A stretch of DNA of 64,000 nucleotides from Bacteroidetes bacterium 43-16 (GCA_001897525.1 MKTB01000005.1:1-64000), one strand, 5' to 3'. Positions 19,183-28,165 are shown, counted from the stretch's first letter. Notes: generated from the sequence alone by a model not told the origin. Numbers and translations: made by a program.

Positions 19183-20028
19183 TTATTGCAATTTAAAGTC
19201 AATGGGTAAGGTAAAGTAAGAACGTACTACCTGGCCATTCTGTGTAGCCGGTTCCCATTTAGGACCAGCACTTACTACACGCACAGCTTCTTCAGGAATA
19301 CCATTACCCAAGTCTTTACCACGAATTACCCTTACATTGGTAATAGAACCGTCTTTTTCAACAACGAACTCTACGGTTACCCTTCCGGTTACTTCCGCTT
19401 CACGGGCAGCTTTAGGGTATTTCAGGTTATCTCCCAGATACCTGGCCCAGTTACCCGGTTGCTTGGCTTTGTTCTGCACCGCACGGAAGATCTCTGTAGA
19501 GCTTTTTCCGCCGCCGTCTCCGCCGGTCAATACAGGTTCTGGTTTACCTGTTCCGCTTGGAAGGTTACTCAAAGACGGATCGATCGCATTAGGATCGTCA
19601 GAACCGTCCTGTGTATTTTTACCAACAACCACTTTCTCATCTTTTGGTTTCTCTACCAGCTTCTCTTCTTTAGGTACCTCAGCATCCTTTTTGATCTCGG
19701 GCACTGTGAACTTCACAGAAGGCTTCACCGGTGGTGGTGCCGTAGGTGGTGGTGGTGGTGGTGGTTCATTTTCCTTTAATGGCGGTGGTGGCTCCAGGTT
19801 TTGCATCTCGGTCACTACCGGCACATTATTGGCCATATCTATATCTTTCGGCTTGGGCTTGATTAACATGGCACCGAATACGCCGCCCACAACAAGGATC
19901 GCCAATAATCCGGCTAAACCTGCTCTGCGGGGATATTTCTTACGCAGCTCGTATCCGCCATACTTTTTGTTTTTACCTTCAAAAAGTATATCCAGGTAAC
20001 TCGCATTTAAAATTTGTTTCGCATCCAT
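19183..20028 (-). CDS. tonB: TonB energy transducer
   Basis: 281 residues. A short cytoplasmic N-terminus (residues 1-35, SYLDILFEGKNKKYGGYELRK, the usual Bacteroidota TonB start) is followed by one membrane segment (about 37-57), a proline-rich stretch (about 75-110, runs of PPPPPP) and a C-terminal TonB domain (about 195-281: LKYPKAAREAEVTGRVTVEFVV and WEPATQNGQVVRSYF). It carries energy from ExbB-ExbD to outer-membrane receptors such as SusC or siderophore transporters. Last gene of the exbB-exbD-exbD-tonB operon, 33 bases after the second exbD. Confidence 0.95.
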   Translation of the reverse strand: MDAKQILNASYLDILFEGKNKKYGGYELRKKYPRRAGLAGLLAILVVGGVFGAMLIKPKPKDIDMANNVPVVTEMQNLEPPPPLKENEPPPPPPPTAPPPVKPSVKFTVPEIKKDAEVPKEEKLVEKPKDEKVVVGKNTQDGSDDPNAIDPSLSNLPSGTGKPEPVLTGGDGGGKSSTEIFRAVQNKAKQPGNWARYLGDNLKYPKAAREAEVTGRVTVEFVVEKDGSITNVRVIRGKDLGNGIPEEAVRVVSAGPKWEPATQNGQVVRSYFTLPIDFKLQ

Positions 20029-20061
20029 AAGAATTAATGTTTTTTGCTAATTGACAATAAA

Positions 20062-20613
20062 TTATTCTCCATTAGCATTTTCGGTAGCATTAATAAATTC
20101 CAGGTCAACCGGAGTAATATCAACTACTGCATAAATAGGCACTGCATTAATGGTCATTTCATCCAGGACATCGATCAGATCATCAGTCGTAGAGTTTTCT
20201 GCAGGCTTAATCATAATTGTGATCTTGTCATCAGGAGCTAAAGCACCGCTGGCTACCAAAGCCTGAACTTCTTTCTTTTTCGCGATAATAGCGTCCCTGA
20301 TACCACCCTGATCTTTGAAGCCGGTTATTTCAAGTTTTGGCGGGTTAGCAGCGTCAGATCCGATTCCGTAATAGTAATAGACACGGTGGTCTTTACTCAA
20401 CAGAATCGTCATAGCCGTGCTTTCTTTCACCTTGCTCTTATCCTTTTCTTCCATTTTATCCTCCTTAAACGGCATTTGGATCTGCATCGCTTTAGGTTTG
20501 GACATGGTGGTGGTGAACATAAAGAAGGTAATCAAAAGGAATCCCAAGTCTACCATTGGTGTTAAGTCAACCCGGGGGGAACCTTTCCCACCTTTCACTT
20601 CCATTTCTGCCAT
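20062..20613 (-). CDS. exbD: ExbD/TolR family protein (second copy)
   Basis: 183 residues. The N-terminal membrane segment carries the family pattern (RVDLTPMVDLGFLLITFFMF), with the proton-relay Asp in the PMVDLGF motif, then a periplasmic domain ending in DLIDVLDEMTINAVPIYAVVDITP. It forms the proton-driven motor with ExbB. Two consecutive ExbD genes are usual for this operon in Bacteroidota, and this one has a shorter periplasmic domain than its neighbour. Confidence 0.93.
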   Translation of the reverse strand: MAEMEVKGGKGSPRVDLTPMVDLGFLLITFFMFTTTMSKPKAMQIQMPFKEDKMEEKDKSKVKESTAMTILLSKDHRVYYYYGIGSDAANPPKLEITGFKDQGGIRDAIIAKKKEVQALVASGALAPDDKITIMIKPAENSTTDDLIDVLDEMTINAVPIYAVVDITPVDLEFINATENANGE

Positions 20614-20659
20614 TGTGATAATATTTTGAGGCTATCGGTACAGCCTAATTATTTAATGA

Positions 20660-21325
20660 TTAATTTGAACCCTGCATTTTTCCTGCTGCCAGTTCCTGGG
20701 CCAAGGCAGAACCCTGAGGTACGCCTTTGGTTTCGGTAATAAAGTTGAAGCGGAATACCTGCTGGTGGCCTAATGTTGCAATAATTTTTTGAACATGAGG
20801 GTAAGCAGACTCTCCATCAGCTTTAATGGCAATACGTAAATTAGGATTGCTCAAACGTGTTGTCCTGATCCAGTAAGCCAGCTCATTGGTATCAAAGGAC
20901 GAAGACGTATCTGTAGGGATTCCCGGAGCAGTCTTATCATATTTATTCCTGTCAGCGATAGGAAGTGCCAGATAAGAAGACAGCATATTGAAAGGAACGC
21001 CTATGGAACCACCTTCTTTAAAAGCCTGCATCTGTGCAGCATTCAGGTTCAAGCCTTTATTGCTGCTGATTTCGCCGATGATCTGCTCTCTTACATTTAA
21101 GTTATCGATAGAGAAAAACACTCTACCTTCTTTCGACACGGTAAGCAGCATATAATCATCAGGGATGGGCATGGTTGAAGTAGATGCCGGTGTACGTACT
21201 TCTACCGGTTCTGACGGTTTTATCTTGGTAGCCAGGATAAAGAACGTCAACAGTAGAAACGCCACATCACACATCGCCGTCATGTCCACATGCGTGCTCT
21301 TACGGGGCATTTTTGCTTTTGGCAT
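20660..21325 (-). CDS. exbD: ExbD/TolR family protein (first copy)
   Basis: 221 residues with the ExbD N-terminus (THVDMTAMCDVAFLLLTFFIL), including the conserved membrane Asp (MCDVAF), followed by a longer periplasmic domain that ends with ALGHQQVFRFNFITETKGVPQ. It follows exbB by 72 bases and precedes the second exbD by 46 bases. The two ExbD proteins probably form a heterodimer inside the ExbB pentamer, as inferred for other Bacteroidota. Confidence 0.93.
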   Translation of the reverse strand: MPKAKMPRKSTHVDMTAMCDVAFLLLTFFILATKIKPSEPVEVRTPASTSTMPIPDDYMLLTVSKEGRVFFSIDNLNVREQIIGEISSNKGLNLNAAQMQAFKEGGSIGVPFNMLSSYLALPIADRNKYDKTAPGIPTDTSSSFDTNELAYWIRTTRLSNPNLRIAIKADGESAYPHVQKIIATLGHQQVFRFNFITETKGVPQGSALAQELAAGKMQGSN

Positions 21326-21397
21326 TTTTCTATATTTTTATATTAGACGATAAGTGTTTCATAATTCCACAAAATTATTTTGTGAAAATTTCAAAAA

Positions 21398-22240
21398 CTA
21401 TTTGTGGTTTACTGCGAAACTTTGTGTTAAAGTAAACCCGCTTTCGTCAATATTATAGTTGATACCATCGATGATAGTAGTATAGAAGTTGTAGAAAATG
21501 ATCGCAAAGAATGAAGTAGTAATACCTAATGCAGTATTATACAGGGCCTCAGAGATACCCGCAGCAAGCGCTGTAGCATCAGGAGCACCTGCACTTGACA
21601 TTGCAGAGAATGACTTGATCATACCAATTACTGTACCGATCAGACCTAATAAGGTTGCAGCAGAAGCTAAGGTAGATAAGAATACCAGGTTTTTCTCCAA
21701 CATAGGAACTTCTAAAGCAGATGCTTCTTCAACTTCTTTCTGGATAGATAACAATTTCTCATCTGTAGACAGTTGTGTATTGTTAGCCATTTCTTTGTAT
21801 TTCAACAAACCGGCACGCATTACGTTTCCTACAGAACCTTTTTGTTTATCACACTCAGCGATAGCTGCATCGATGTTTCTGTTTGCTAAATGATATTGAA
21901 CTTTACGTACCAGTTCACCACCATTTGTGCTACCCTTAGCTTTAAGGATGGCAATTGCACGCTCAATAACGAAAGCCAGCATAACCATGAAACCTGCCAT
22001 CAACAAGGGTACGATGAAACCACCCAGATACATATTTCCTTTCCAGTTACCTGGTTTTGGCGTATGTTTCGCTGCGCCGTCTGTAAAGTTGTTCACATCA
22101 CCTAATACGAAGTGATAAATCAATTGCCCCACAATGATACATAAAGCTACGATTCCTACATTTACCCAAAATCCATTAGAGTTTTTAGTTTTACTGTTAG
22201 CTGCCTTGTTCGCGCTTGACGCACTCTTAACCTCTGCCAT
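21398..22240 (-). CDS. exbB: ExbB/TolQ/MotA family proton channel
   Basis: 280 residues. Membrane segments lie near residues 24-45, 72-95, 160-185 (ATLLGLIGTVIGMIKSF, the family core) and 208-235. Conserved MotA/TolQ/ExbB features are the Gly-rich GLIGTVIGMI and ALAAGISEALYNTALGITTSF. It is the first gene of the TonB motor operon, with a long (~70 base) gap to exbD that shows no terminator. A well-matched promoter is upstream. Confidence 0.95.
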   Translation of the reverse strand: MAEVKSASSANKAANSKTKNSNGFWVNVGIVALCIIVGQLIYHFVLGDVNNFTDGAAKHTPKPGNWKGNMYLGGFIVPLLMAGFMVMLAFVIERAIAILKAKGSTNGGELVRKVQYHLANRNIDAAIAECDKQKGSVGNVMRAGLLKYKEMANNTQLSTDEKLLSIQKEVEEASALEVPMLEKNLVFLSTLASAATLLGLIGTVIGMIKSFSAMSSAGAPDATALAAGISEALYNTALGITTSFFAIIFYNFYTTIIDGINYNIDESGFTLTQSFAVNHK

Positions 22241-22306
22241 AATTCAATGTTTTGTTGTTTTAGAATTTTTGTTGTTTTAAATTATTTTTTTCTAAAAAAG
22301 TATTAG

Positions 22307-22336
22307 CAAAGATATTGGTTCGTTTGAAAAAAACAA
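22307..22336 (-). promoter_or_regulatory. Predicted promoter of the exbB-exbD-exbD-tonB operon
   Basis: Read on the minus strand: TTG (forward CAA 22334-22336), 19-base spacer, TATCTTTG (forward CAAAGATA 22307-22314). This matches the Bacteroidota consensus. The predicted leader is about 60 bases. Confidence 0.7.
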
Positions 22337-22476
22337 TACCCTGTTAAAAAAAAACGGCTATCTGTACCTTTTTAGTATATCAAAAGTTATCATTATATTC
22401 ACAAATATATGATAATCAATACTTTGAGCATCATTCACACCCCTATATTTCCTTAAATTGCAATTTGGTTACAATT

Positions 22477-24324
22477 TCATAACAATGCAGAGAGATCATT
22501 TTGGCTTAATATACGGAAAATAAGCTTCCCGTCCGGAGTGTATTGAGGCTGGCTGCAAGCAAACAGTTCGTCCACCAGATTTTGCGCCTGCTCTGCAGAC
22601 AATGTCCTGGGGAGGGCCATTTTCCTGGACATAGTCCTGAGCAATATGGTACGTCGCTCATCTACCACCTGCCCCGATTCATTTTTTATCTGCTCCAGCA
22701 CCCATTCCAGCATTTGCTGCTCCTGTCCACCCTGTATATCGGAAGGCACCCCGGTAATTTCATAATCATGACTCCCCTGCCCCGGTTTAATATCATAGCC
22801 CAGCAGGTAAAGATCAGACAAGACCTCGTTCAGCAATACGGCATCAGAAGGGCTCAGCTCTATAAGGACGGGGAACAGTAATTGCTGGGAAACGTGCTCC
22901 CTGGCCTGCATACGCTCTTCCAGCTTCTCAAATATAATGCGCTCCAGGGCTCTCCGCTGGTGTAAAAGTACCACACCTGATTTCATGGTAGTGATCAGGT
23001 ATTCTTTCCATTGTATCACCGACTTAGAACCTGTTTCGTCCACCAGTTCTTCGCTCAAAAGCATGGGCTGAGCTACTGATGGGGTATCAAATACCATAGG
23101 TTTTTCGGCATTCAAGCCGGTACCCGGCATTTCCGGGAAGAAGGCTTTCTGCTGTTGCTGCCATTGCTTCCTATCCTCCTGCCGCTCTATGAAATGGGCC
23201 TGCCCGGCACTGGAAAATTTATCGTATAAATAACCTCCGCGCACTTCCTGTTCCCGATGTTGGGTCATCGGCATCTTCAGGGCATCCAGGTTTTGTATAG
23301 AGGCATCCAGGCTAAAATCTATTGATGGGGCAACATTGTACTTATTCAGGGCAAATTTGATGGCCGCCTGCAGATAAGCATACATGATCTTGTCGTCATC
23401 AAACTTCACTTCCTGCTTGGTGGGATGCACATTGACATCGACTTTCCGGGGGTCTATTTCCAGGAACAGGATATAGGTAGGAAAGGCATCTTTGGCAATA
23501 AGGCCCTCAAAAGCATTGGTTACCGCATGATTGAGGTAAGCACTTTTTATAAAACGGTTATTAATAAAGAAAAACTGGTTGCCCCGGGTCCTGTTGGCGG
23601 CTTCGGGCTTACCGATGAATCCGCGTATCTGCACCACATCTGTGAGCTCTTCTACAGGGATCAGGTTGCGGTCCATTCCTGAACCCAGCAGGGATAAGAT
23701 CCGCTGTTTCAGATTGCCTCCGGGCAGGTTATATTGTTCTATACCGTTATTGGTAAAGCGGAAGGCCACATCCGGATGGGCCAGGGCGATCCTGATGAAT
23801 TCATCCAGCACATGCTTCAACTCTGTGGTATTGGACTTGAGGAAATGCCTGCGTGCCGGAACGTTGAAAAATAAATTCTTGACAGAGATACTGGTGCCTC
23901 CTGCAAAGGCTACCGGCTCCTGGCTGGTGACCGCAGAAGAGGCGATCTCGATCTGCGTGCCTAAAGGGTCTTCCTCCTGCCGGGTCTTGAGCGACACCTG
24001 CGCTACAGCGGCTATAGAGGCCAGGGCCTCACCCCGGAAACCCTTTGTACGGATCTCAAATAAGTCTTCTATTTTTTTGATCTTTGAAGTAGCATGCCTT
24101 TCAAAACTCATCCTGGCATCCATGGCACTCATCCCCTTACCATTGTCCACTACCTGTATCAATTCTTTCCCTGCATCCTTCAGGATAAGGTGAATAGAAG
24201 TAGCCCCGGCATCTACTGCATTCTCGATTAATTCTTTAACCGCAGAAGCCGGTCTTTGTATCACTTCTCCGGCAGCAATCTGGTTGGCTAAATGATCGGG
24301 TAATAATTGGATAATATCAGACAT
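22477..24324 (-). CDS. mutL: DNA mismatch repair protein MutL
   Basis: 615 residues from the ATG at 24324; a TTG three codons upstream is less likely. The N-terminal GHKL ATPase has all motifs: ELIENAVDAGA (residues 31-41), VVDNGKGM (58-65), TKGFRGEALASIAAV (93-107), then NVHPTKQEVKF near 298-308. A variable linker (about 340-425) leads to the C-terminal dimer domain (SQQLLFPV and DELFACSQPQYTP). MutL couples mismatch recognition by MutS to strand incision. The endonuclease signature DQHAxxE is degenerate here (HQRRALER at 455-462), see findings. It follows the YCF48-like lipoprotein gene by 68 bases. Confidence 0.96.
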   Translation of the reverse strand: MSDIIQLLPDHLANQIAAGEVIQRPASAVKELIENAVDAGATSIHLILKDAGKELIQVVDNGKGMSAMDARMSFERHATSKIKKIEDLFEIRTKGFRGEALASIAAVAQVSLKTRQEEDPLGTQIEIASSAVTSQEPVAFAGGTSISVKNLFFNVPARRHFLKSNTTELKHVLDEFIRIALAHPDVAFRFTNNGIEQYNLPGGNLKQRILSLLGSGMDRNLIPVEELTDVVQIRGFIGKPEAANRTRGNQFFFINNRFIKSAYLNHAVTNAFEGLIAKDAFPTYILFLEIDPRKVDVNVHPTKQEVKFDDDKIMYAYLQAAIKFALNKYNVAPSIDFSLDASIQNLDALKMPMTQHREQEVRGGYLYDKFSSAGQAHFIERQEDRKQWQQQQKAFFPEMPGTGLNAEKPMVFDTPSVAQPMLLSEELVDETGSKSVIQWKEYLITTMKSGVVLLHQRRALERIIFEKLEERMQAREHVSQQLLFPVLIELSPSDAVLLNEVLSDLYLLGYDIKPGQGSHDYEITGVPSDIQGGQEQQMLEWVLEQIKNESGQVVDERRTILLRTMSRKMALPRTLSAEQAQNLVDELFACSQPQYTPDGKLIFRILSQNDLSALL

Positions 24325-24392
24325 CGGTATCAAAAAATAGCAAGCAATAAAATTAGGCGTTCAAGCCTCAAAATTAAGATTATTGAACGGAA

Positions 24393-25397
24393 TTACGGTC
24401 TATATCTGAATGCGGCATGGTTATTACCTACAAAGAAAACCGTATGATCGAGGGGATTAAAAGCAACAGCGTGCAAATCTTCACGGGTAAATTTTTTCAT
24501 TTTCTTCCAGTTTTTACCGGAATCAACCGTGGATAAGACTACACCTTTTTCTCCTACAATATAGCCCTGCCCGCCCAGGAAAGTGATATCAATATACCGG
24601 TCGGTATTGCTCAAAGGGTTCTGCCCGTTTTTCACTTTCTTAAATGCCGTACCGTCTTTGGTAATATGTGCAATCGTACCATTGAAGCCTACGGTCCATA
24701 TATTATCCTGGTCGATCACGAAGAGGGCACGATAATTATCGTCGGTAAGGTTTAGCTGCTGCCAGGTATTACCGGCATCCCTGGTCTGCAATAATGCTCC
24801 ATAACCCACCGCATAGCCTACCTGCTCATTGACAAAAGCGACATCGTTGATGGCAAAAGGAAAGGAGTCTACCTGCTGTAGTTGCAGGTCCTGTGAAAAC
24901 TTAACAATAATGCCCAGCTCAAATCCCCTGTTACCGGCTGCAAAACCTGTACCGGAGGGTGTGAAGCCAATCCCGGTGAAAGAATACCACCAGGAGTCGC
25001 CCAGCCCCAGTTGCCAGTCATTGTTGGACATACCGGTTTGTTTAAACATTTTACCGTCAAAGCTGCCGCAATAGACTTTGTTGTCATAAGCGGCAATGGA
25101 ATAAATTGCTTTATTGGAATACAGCTCGGCATTATAGTGAAATAACTGCCAGCTAAGCCCGTTATCATCACTTTGGTAAAAGTCGTTGCGCTCATGCCGG
25201 TCTCCCCCTACAATATGTATCCGGCCGGCCTGGTCGACTAAAACGCCATCCAGGCGGCCTTTACCTGCATAGGGAAGTGTAATCTGTTCCACTTCGGTCT
25301 CCCATTTCTTCCGGGAGCAACTTGTACCCAGGCTGGCCAGGAGGGCCAGGAGTAGGCAATTCAATATATAGTTACGGAGCAATCTTCTGACTTTCAT
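24393..25397 (-). CDS. BNR/YCF48-like lipoprotein
   Basis: 334 residues from the ATG at 25397, which lies inside the end of the upstream AI-2E gene (26-base overlap, suggesting coupling). A basic N-terminus and hydrophobic stretch end in SLGTSC, a relaxed lipobox with Cys near residue 27. The rest is a beta-propeller-like array of BNR/YCF48 repeats: DNGLSWQLF, SWWYSFTGIGFTPSG, QTRDAGNTWQQL, STVDSGKNWKKM, each with the D-x-G-x-x-W core. Such lipoproteins are common in Bacteroidota; the photosystem assembly name of the family does not apply. Function unknown. Confidence 0.8.
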   Translation of the reverse strand: MKVRRLLRNYILNCLLLALLASLGTSCSRKKWETEVEQITLPYAGKGRLDGVLVDQAGRIHIVGGDRHERNDFYQSDDNGLSWQLFHYNAELYSNKAIYSIAAYDNKVYCGSFDGKMFKQTGMSNNDWQLGLGDSWWYSFTGIGFTPSGTGFAAGNRGFELGIIVKFSQDLQLQQVDSFPFAINDVAFVNEQVGYAVGYGALLQTRDAGNTWQQLNLTDDNYRALFVIDQDNIWTVGFNGTIAHITKDGTAFKKVKNGQNPLSNTDRYIDITFLGGQGYIVGEKGVVLSTVDSGKNWKKMKKFTREDLHAVAFNPLDHTVFFVGNNHAAFRYRP

Positions 25398-26400
25398 TAC
25401 CAAACTCTACCTGATAAATTTTTACCAACATGATGAAATAAGACAATAATAAAGGGCCGAAGATCAAACCGATCACCCCGAAAACATTGAGTCCCAGGAT
25501 CACCCCGAAAACAGTAATTAAAGGATGCACGTCCCCGAATTTCTTCAAAAACAGGAAGCGGATCACATTATCAGAAAAGCCTACTACGATCAGGCAGTAA
25601 ATTGTGAGGAATATGCCATAACCGGTCTCTCCCTGGGCAAATAAATAAATACATACCGGCACCCATACGGCCATAGTCCCGATGACGGGGATCACAGAAA
25701 CAAATGCTGTAAGCAGTCCCCATAATAAGGCTCCGGGCACTCCGCAGATCCAATAGCCCAGTAAAGCAATAAGCCCTTGTGCAATAGCCAAAGCCGGGAT
25801 CCCTACCGCATTGGAAACAACCAGGTTCTTGGTTTCGTCCCAAACCTGCTTCCGGCTGTCGCGCGCAATAGGCAGGTAGCTTTTCACGCTTTGCTCAAAC
25901 TTGCGGCCGCCGACAAAGAAAAAGTAAGCGATGAATAAGGCTGTGAAGAGGTTAGCGACAAGATTGGTCATTGCATTGAACAAAGTAGGCAGGATGCCAA
26001 TCCCTTTCTGGGCAAAACCAAGGATTTGCTCCCTGGAAATATTGAGTTGTGGAAATTTTTCCTGTACATAATTGTACATCGACAGTATCTGGGATTTGAT
26101 CTCCTCCGAATTAGCGATTAAGTCATTGATCTTAGGTGCCAGTACCTCTCCCATAAGAAACAAGGGGAGAATCATCGTAATCAGCAGACCGATGATCATC
26201 GTCAGGGCAGCTACCCAGGGTTTCCAGCCCCTTCGGGTTAATAATTTAAAGTACCAGGACCGGAACATAATATAAATTGCCGTGGCCCCTAAAAATCCGG
26301 GGATGAAGTAAGCCAGTTTCCAGATGATCACGATCCCGAGAAAGGCTATCAAGAGCATGATCACGATCTGCTTGATAACATTATTATTAATTGCGCCCAT
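25372..26400 (-). CDS. AI-2E family (PerM/TqsA-like) membrane permease
   Basis: 342 residues with about eight membrane segments: two pairs at the N-terminus (about 8-50 and 62-88), a soluble region (about 90-150, ISREQILGFAQ), and a cluster of helices from 155 to 330. Family features include ALFIAYFFFVGGRKFEQSV and GLLTAFVSVIPVIGTMAVWVP, and the final LIFGPLLLSYFIMLVKIYQ. Members have been linked to AI-2 export or ion exchange; no substrate can be assigned. First gene of a likely operon with the YCF48-like lipoprotein and perhaps mutL. Confidence 0.88.
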   Translation of the reverse strand: MGAINNNVIKQIVIMLLIAFLGIVIIWKLAYFIPGFLGATAIYIMFRSWYFKLLTRRGWKPWVAALTMIIGLLITMILPLFLMGEVLAPKINDLIANSEEIKSQILSMYNYVQEKFPQLNISREQILGFAQKGIGILPTLFNAMTNLVANLFTALFIAYFFFVGGRKFEQSVKSYLPIARDSRKQVWDETKNLVVSNAVGIPALAIAQGLIALLGYWICGVPGALLWGLLTAFVSVIPVIGTMAVWVPVCIYLFAQGETGYGIFLTIYCLIVVGFSDNVIRFLFLKKFGDVHPLITVFGVILGLNVFGVIGLIFGPLLLSYFIMLVKIYQVEFGNESQKIAP

Positions 26401-26497
26401 AGTTTTGATTTTGTTGTATTATTTTATTCAAATTATAATCTTTTTAAGAAAAATTATTAAAAAAATATTAAGATTATCGTAAATTTAGAACATAAAG

Positions 26498-26527
26498 TTG
26501 AATAGCAACAAAAGTAGTATAGATTTG
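26498..26527 (+). promoter_or_regulatory. Predicted promoter of the YtxH-like operon
   Basis: TTG (26498-26500), 19-base spacer, TAGATTTG (26520-26527), an exact fit to the Bacteroidota consensus. Transcription would start about 30 bases before the ATG at 26566. Confidence 0.7.
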
Positions 26528-26565
26528 TAGTAAATACATCTTTAACCTATAAAATTCAAAACATT

Positions 26566-26763
26566 ATGGCAAACAACGCAGGAAAAACAGTAGCAACATT
26601 ATTATTAGGAACAGTAGTAGGCGCAGCGATCGGCTACATCCTGGGAACTGATAAAGAAAAACGTGACGAGCAAATTGACAAATTGAAAGACACGGTGAAT
26701 AAGTTAAAAGATAAAGTGACTAAGAAAGCGAAAGATTTAGAGCAAGAAATCTTCGAAAACTAA
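26566..26763 (+). CDS. YtxH-domain small membrane protein
   Basis: 65 residues: one membrane segment (about 8-26, VATLLLGTVVGAAIGYIL, Gly-rich) followed by a highly charged helix (KEKRDEQIDKLKDTVNKLKDK...) that can form a coiled coil. This is the YtxH layout, a group often tied to general stress in other phyla. It has a good promoter and is followed 74 bases later by a holin-like membrane gene, with which it probably forms an operon. Confidence 0.85.
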   Translation: MANNAGKTVATLLLGTVVGAAIGYILGTDKEKRDEQIDKLKDTVNKLKDKVTKKAKDLEQEIFEN

Positions 26764-26837
26764 GATCAGCATCTCACTTTTGTTTGGCTTTTCGGCTTTG
26801 AAAAAGTATTTTTGTTTCATCATCAAAATAAGATCCT

Positions 26838-27206
26838 TTGGAAAATCCCATAAAAGCACTTAGACAATATATAACCCATTACCTTAATCTTCGATTCCAG
26901 GAATTCCGTTTGGAGGCCCTTGAGCGAATAGTTAACGTGATGGGTTATTTGATTATGGGTGCTGTAGCTTTCTTTCTGATCATGGTCATGTTTGGCTTTG
27001 CTGCCTTCGGCCTTGCAGAATGGCTTTGTTATGTATTTAATAGCAGAACTTTAGGTTATTTCACCGTTTCGGCTGTGATCTTACTGCTACTCATCCTGCT
27101 GTTCCTTTTCAGAAGGAACCTTTTCAGAATGCTTGGCGGCAAGATACTATGGATATTAACCAAGTCCAGAAACGACGATAAGGAAGAAGAGAAGCGCGGG
27201 TACTAA
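26838..27206 (+). CDS. Phage-holin-like (Phage_holin_3_6 type) membrane protein
   Basis: 122 residues from a TTG at 26838 (MENPIKALRQYI...); the next ATG is 39 codons downstream and would remove the N-terminal helix, so the TTG is preferred. An amphipathic N-terminal helix (about 5-35) is followed by two membrane segments (about 38-65 and 72-93) and a basic tail (RRNLFRMLGG...). This matches the small 'phage holin family' proteins that accompany YtxH genes in Bacteroidota; no phage genes are near, so the name is only structural. It overlaps the next gene (TAATG). Confidence 0.75.
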   Translation: MENPIKALRQYITHYLNLRFQEFRLEALERIVNVMGYLIMGAVAFFLIMVMFGFAAFGLAEWLCYVFNSRTLGYFTVSAVILLLLILLFLFRRNLFRMLGGKILWILTKSRNDDKEEEKRGY

Positions 27207-27697
27207 TGACCGCTCCATACTTTAACACCTCCAGCAAGGACTTCTATCAACGCTCTAAAACAAGGAACGCAATGGCTAAAACGATACATAGAAAATACGG
27301 TAGTTTCAAATCACTCCAAAGCCTGGAAGATGCCCAGGACCGTGTCAAGCGGGAATACCGGGATATAGAAGACAATGCGATCAGCAATATCTTTGACCCG
27401 GTAAAGATCGGGATGGACCTGGTACCTTCTGTATTCAGCTTCTTCACATCCAGGAAAAATAAACGTAAGAAAACAAAACCGTCCCCACTCAGCGGCCTGA
27501 GCTTATACCCGGCTAATCCTTTACAACCTATAAACCCTTCTGATCCTGGCATTAACGGCAAAAAGAAGGGCCTCAATATTATCAACATTTCCAAAAACCA
27601 GGGCCTGGGCAGGAAAGTTGTGGCTTCCCTCATCAGGTGGCAATTGATAGAATTAGGGATTTGGGGTATCCGGAAGATAGTTAGCAAAAAGAAATAA
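27206..27697 (+). CDS. Conserved-type hypothetical protein coupled to the holin-like gene
   Basis: 163 residues starting at an ATG that overlaps the preceding stop codon (TAATG), so translational coupling is likely. The protein is basic, without signal peptide, with a central region DPVKIGMDLVPSVFSFF and a weakly hydrophobic C-terminus (WQLIELGIWGIRKIVSKKK). An internal Met at residue 23 (MAKTIHRKYG) is an alternative start. I do not recognise a family. The context (YtxH, holin-like) suggests a membrane-associated or stress-related role. Confidence 0.7.
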   Translation: MTAPYFNTSSKDFYQRSKTRNAMAKTIHRKYGSFKSLQSLEDAQDRVKREYRDIEDNAISNIFDPVKIGMDLVPSVFSFFTSRKNKRKKTKPSPLSGLSLYPANPLQPINPSDPGINGKKKGLNIINISKNQGLGRKVVASLIRWQLIELGIWGIRKIVSKKK

Positions 27698-27703
27698 ATA
27701 AAA

Positions 27704-27724
27704 AATCCGGCCATGAGCCGGATT
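27704..27724. terminator. Terminator between the YtxH operon and yajC
   Basis: Stem AATCCGGC / GCCGGATT (27704-27711 with 27717-27724), loop CATGA, A tract before and TCTTTTAT after. It serves the plus-strand operon and perhaps yajC on the minus strand. Confidence 0.75.
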
Positions 27725-27754
27725 CTTTTATCAATATGCTAAATGCTGCAATAA

Positions 27755-28099
27755 TTAAGCAATAACTTTTGCTGTTGTAGCAGCTCCTGTTCTTTTATTG
27801 AAAGCTTGTGTCATTTCCATGCTGATCGCCTGGCGCTCAACCACTACAGTAGTGCTTCTGTCAATCTCTAAAGAGATAGTACCATCTTCATTGGTACGGG
27901 TAATTTTACCATGAATACCAGAAGTAGTTACTACTTTTTCACCCACTGCAATAGTCTCTGCAAAAGCTTTTTGTTCTTTTGCCTTTTTTTGTTGAGGACG
28001 AATCATAAAGAAATACATTACAACGATCATACCGACCATCATAAATATTCCCATTCCTCCACCACCTGGCGCTGCTTGCAACAAAACGTTTGTCAACAT
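27755..28099 (-). CDS. yajC: Sec translocase accessory subunit YajC
   Basis: 114 residues: short N-terminus, one membrane segment (about 15-33, GIFMMVGMIVVMYFFMI), then the YajC signature RPQQKKAKEQKAFAETIAVGEKVVTTSGIHGKI and a small beta-rich domain (SLEIDRSTTVVVERQAI). YajC associates with SecDF-YidC. It stands alone on the minus strand with its own -7 box (TATCTTTG, forward 28120-28127). Confidence 0.95.
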   Translation of the reverse strand: MLTNVLLQAAPGGGGMGIFMMVGMIVVMYFFMIRPQQKKAKEQKAFAETIAVGEKVVTTSGIHGKITRTNEDGTISLEIDRSTTVVVERQAISMEMTQAFNKRTGAATTAKVIA

Positions 28100-28119
28100 A
28101 ATTTTATTTTTTTAAGCCG

Positions 28120-28127
28120 CAAAGATA
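28120..28127 (-). promoter_or_regulatory. -7 box of yajC
   Basis: TATCTTTG on the minus strand, extended to TATCTTTGCGG, 20 bases before the start codon. Confidence 0.5.
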
Positions 28128-28165
28128 GTCAAAAAAACACTTAAGAAAACATTAAATACCTCTTA

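Noticed and set aside
19337-19999. 220-residue plus-strand frame opposite tonB
   Set aside because: Its Gly-rich run is the antisense of the TonB proline-rich region; tonB is certain.
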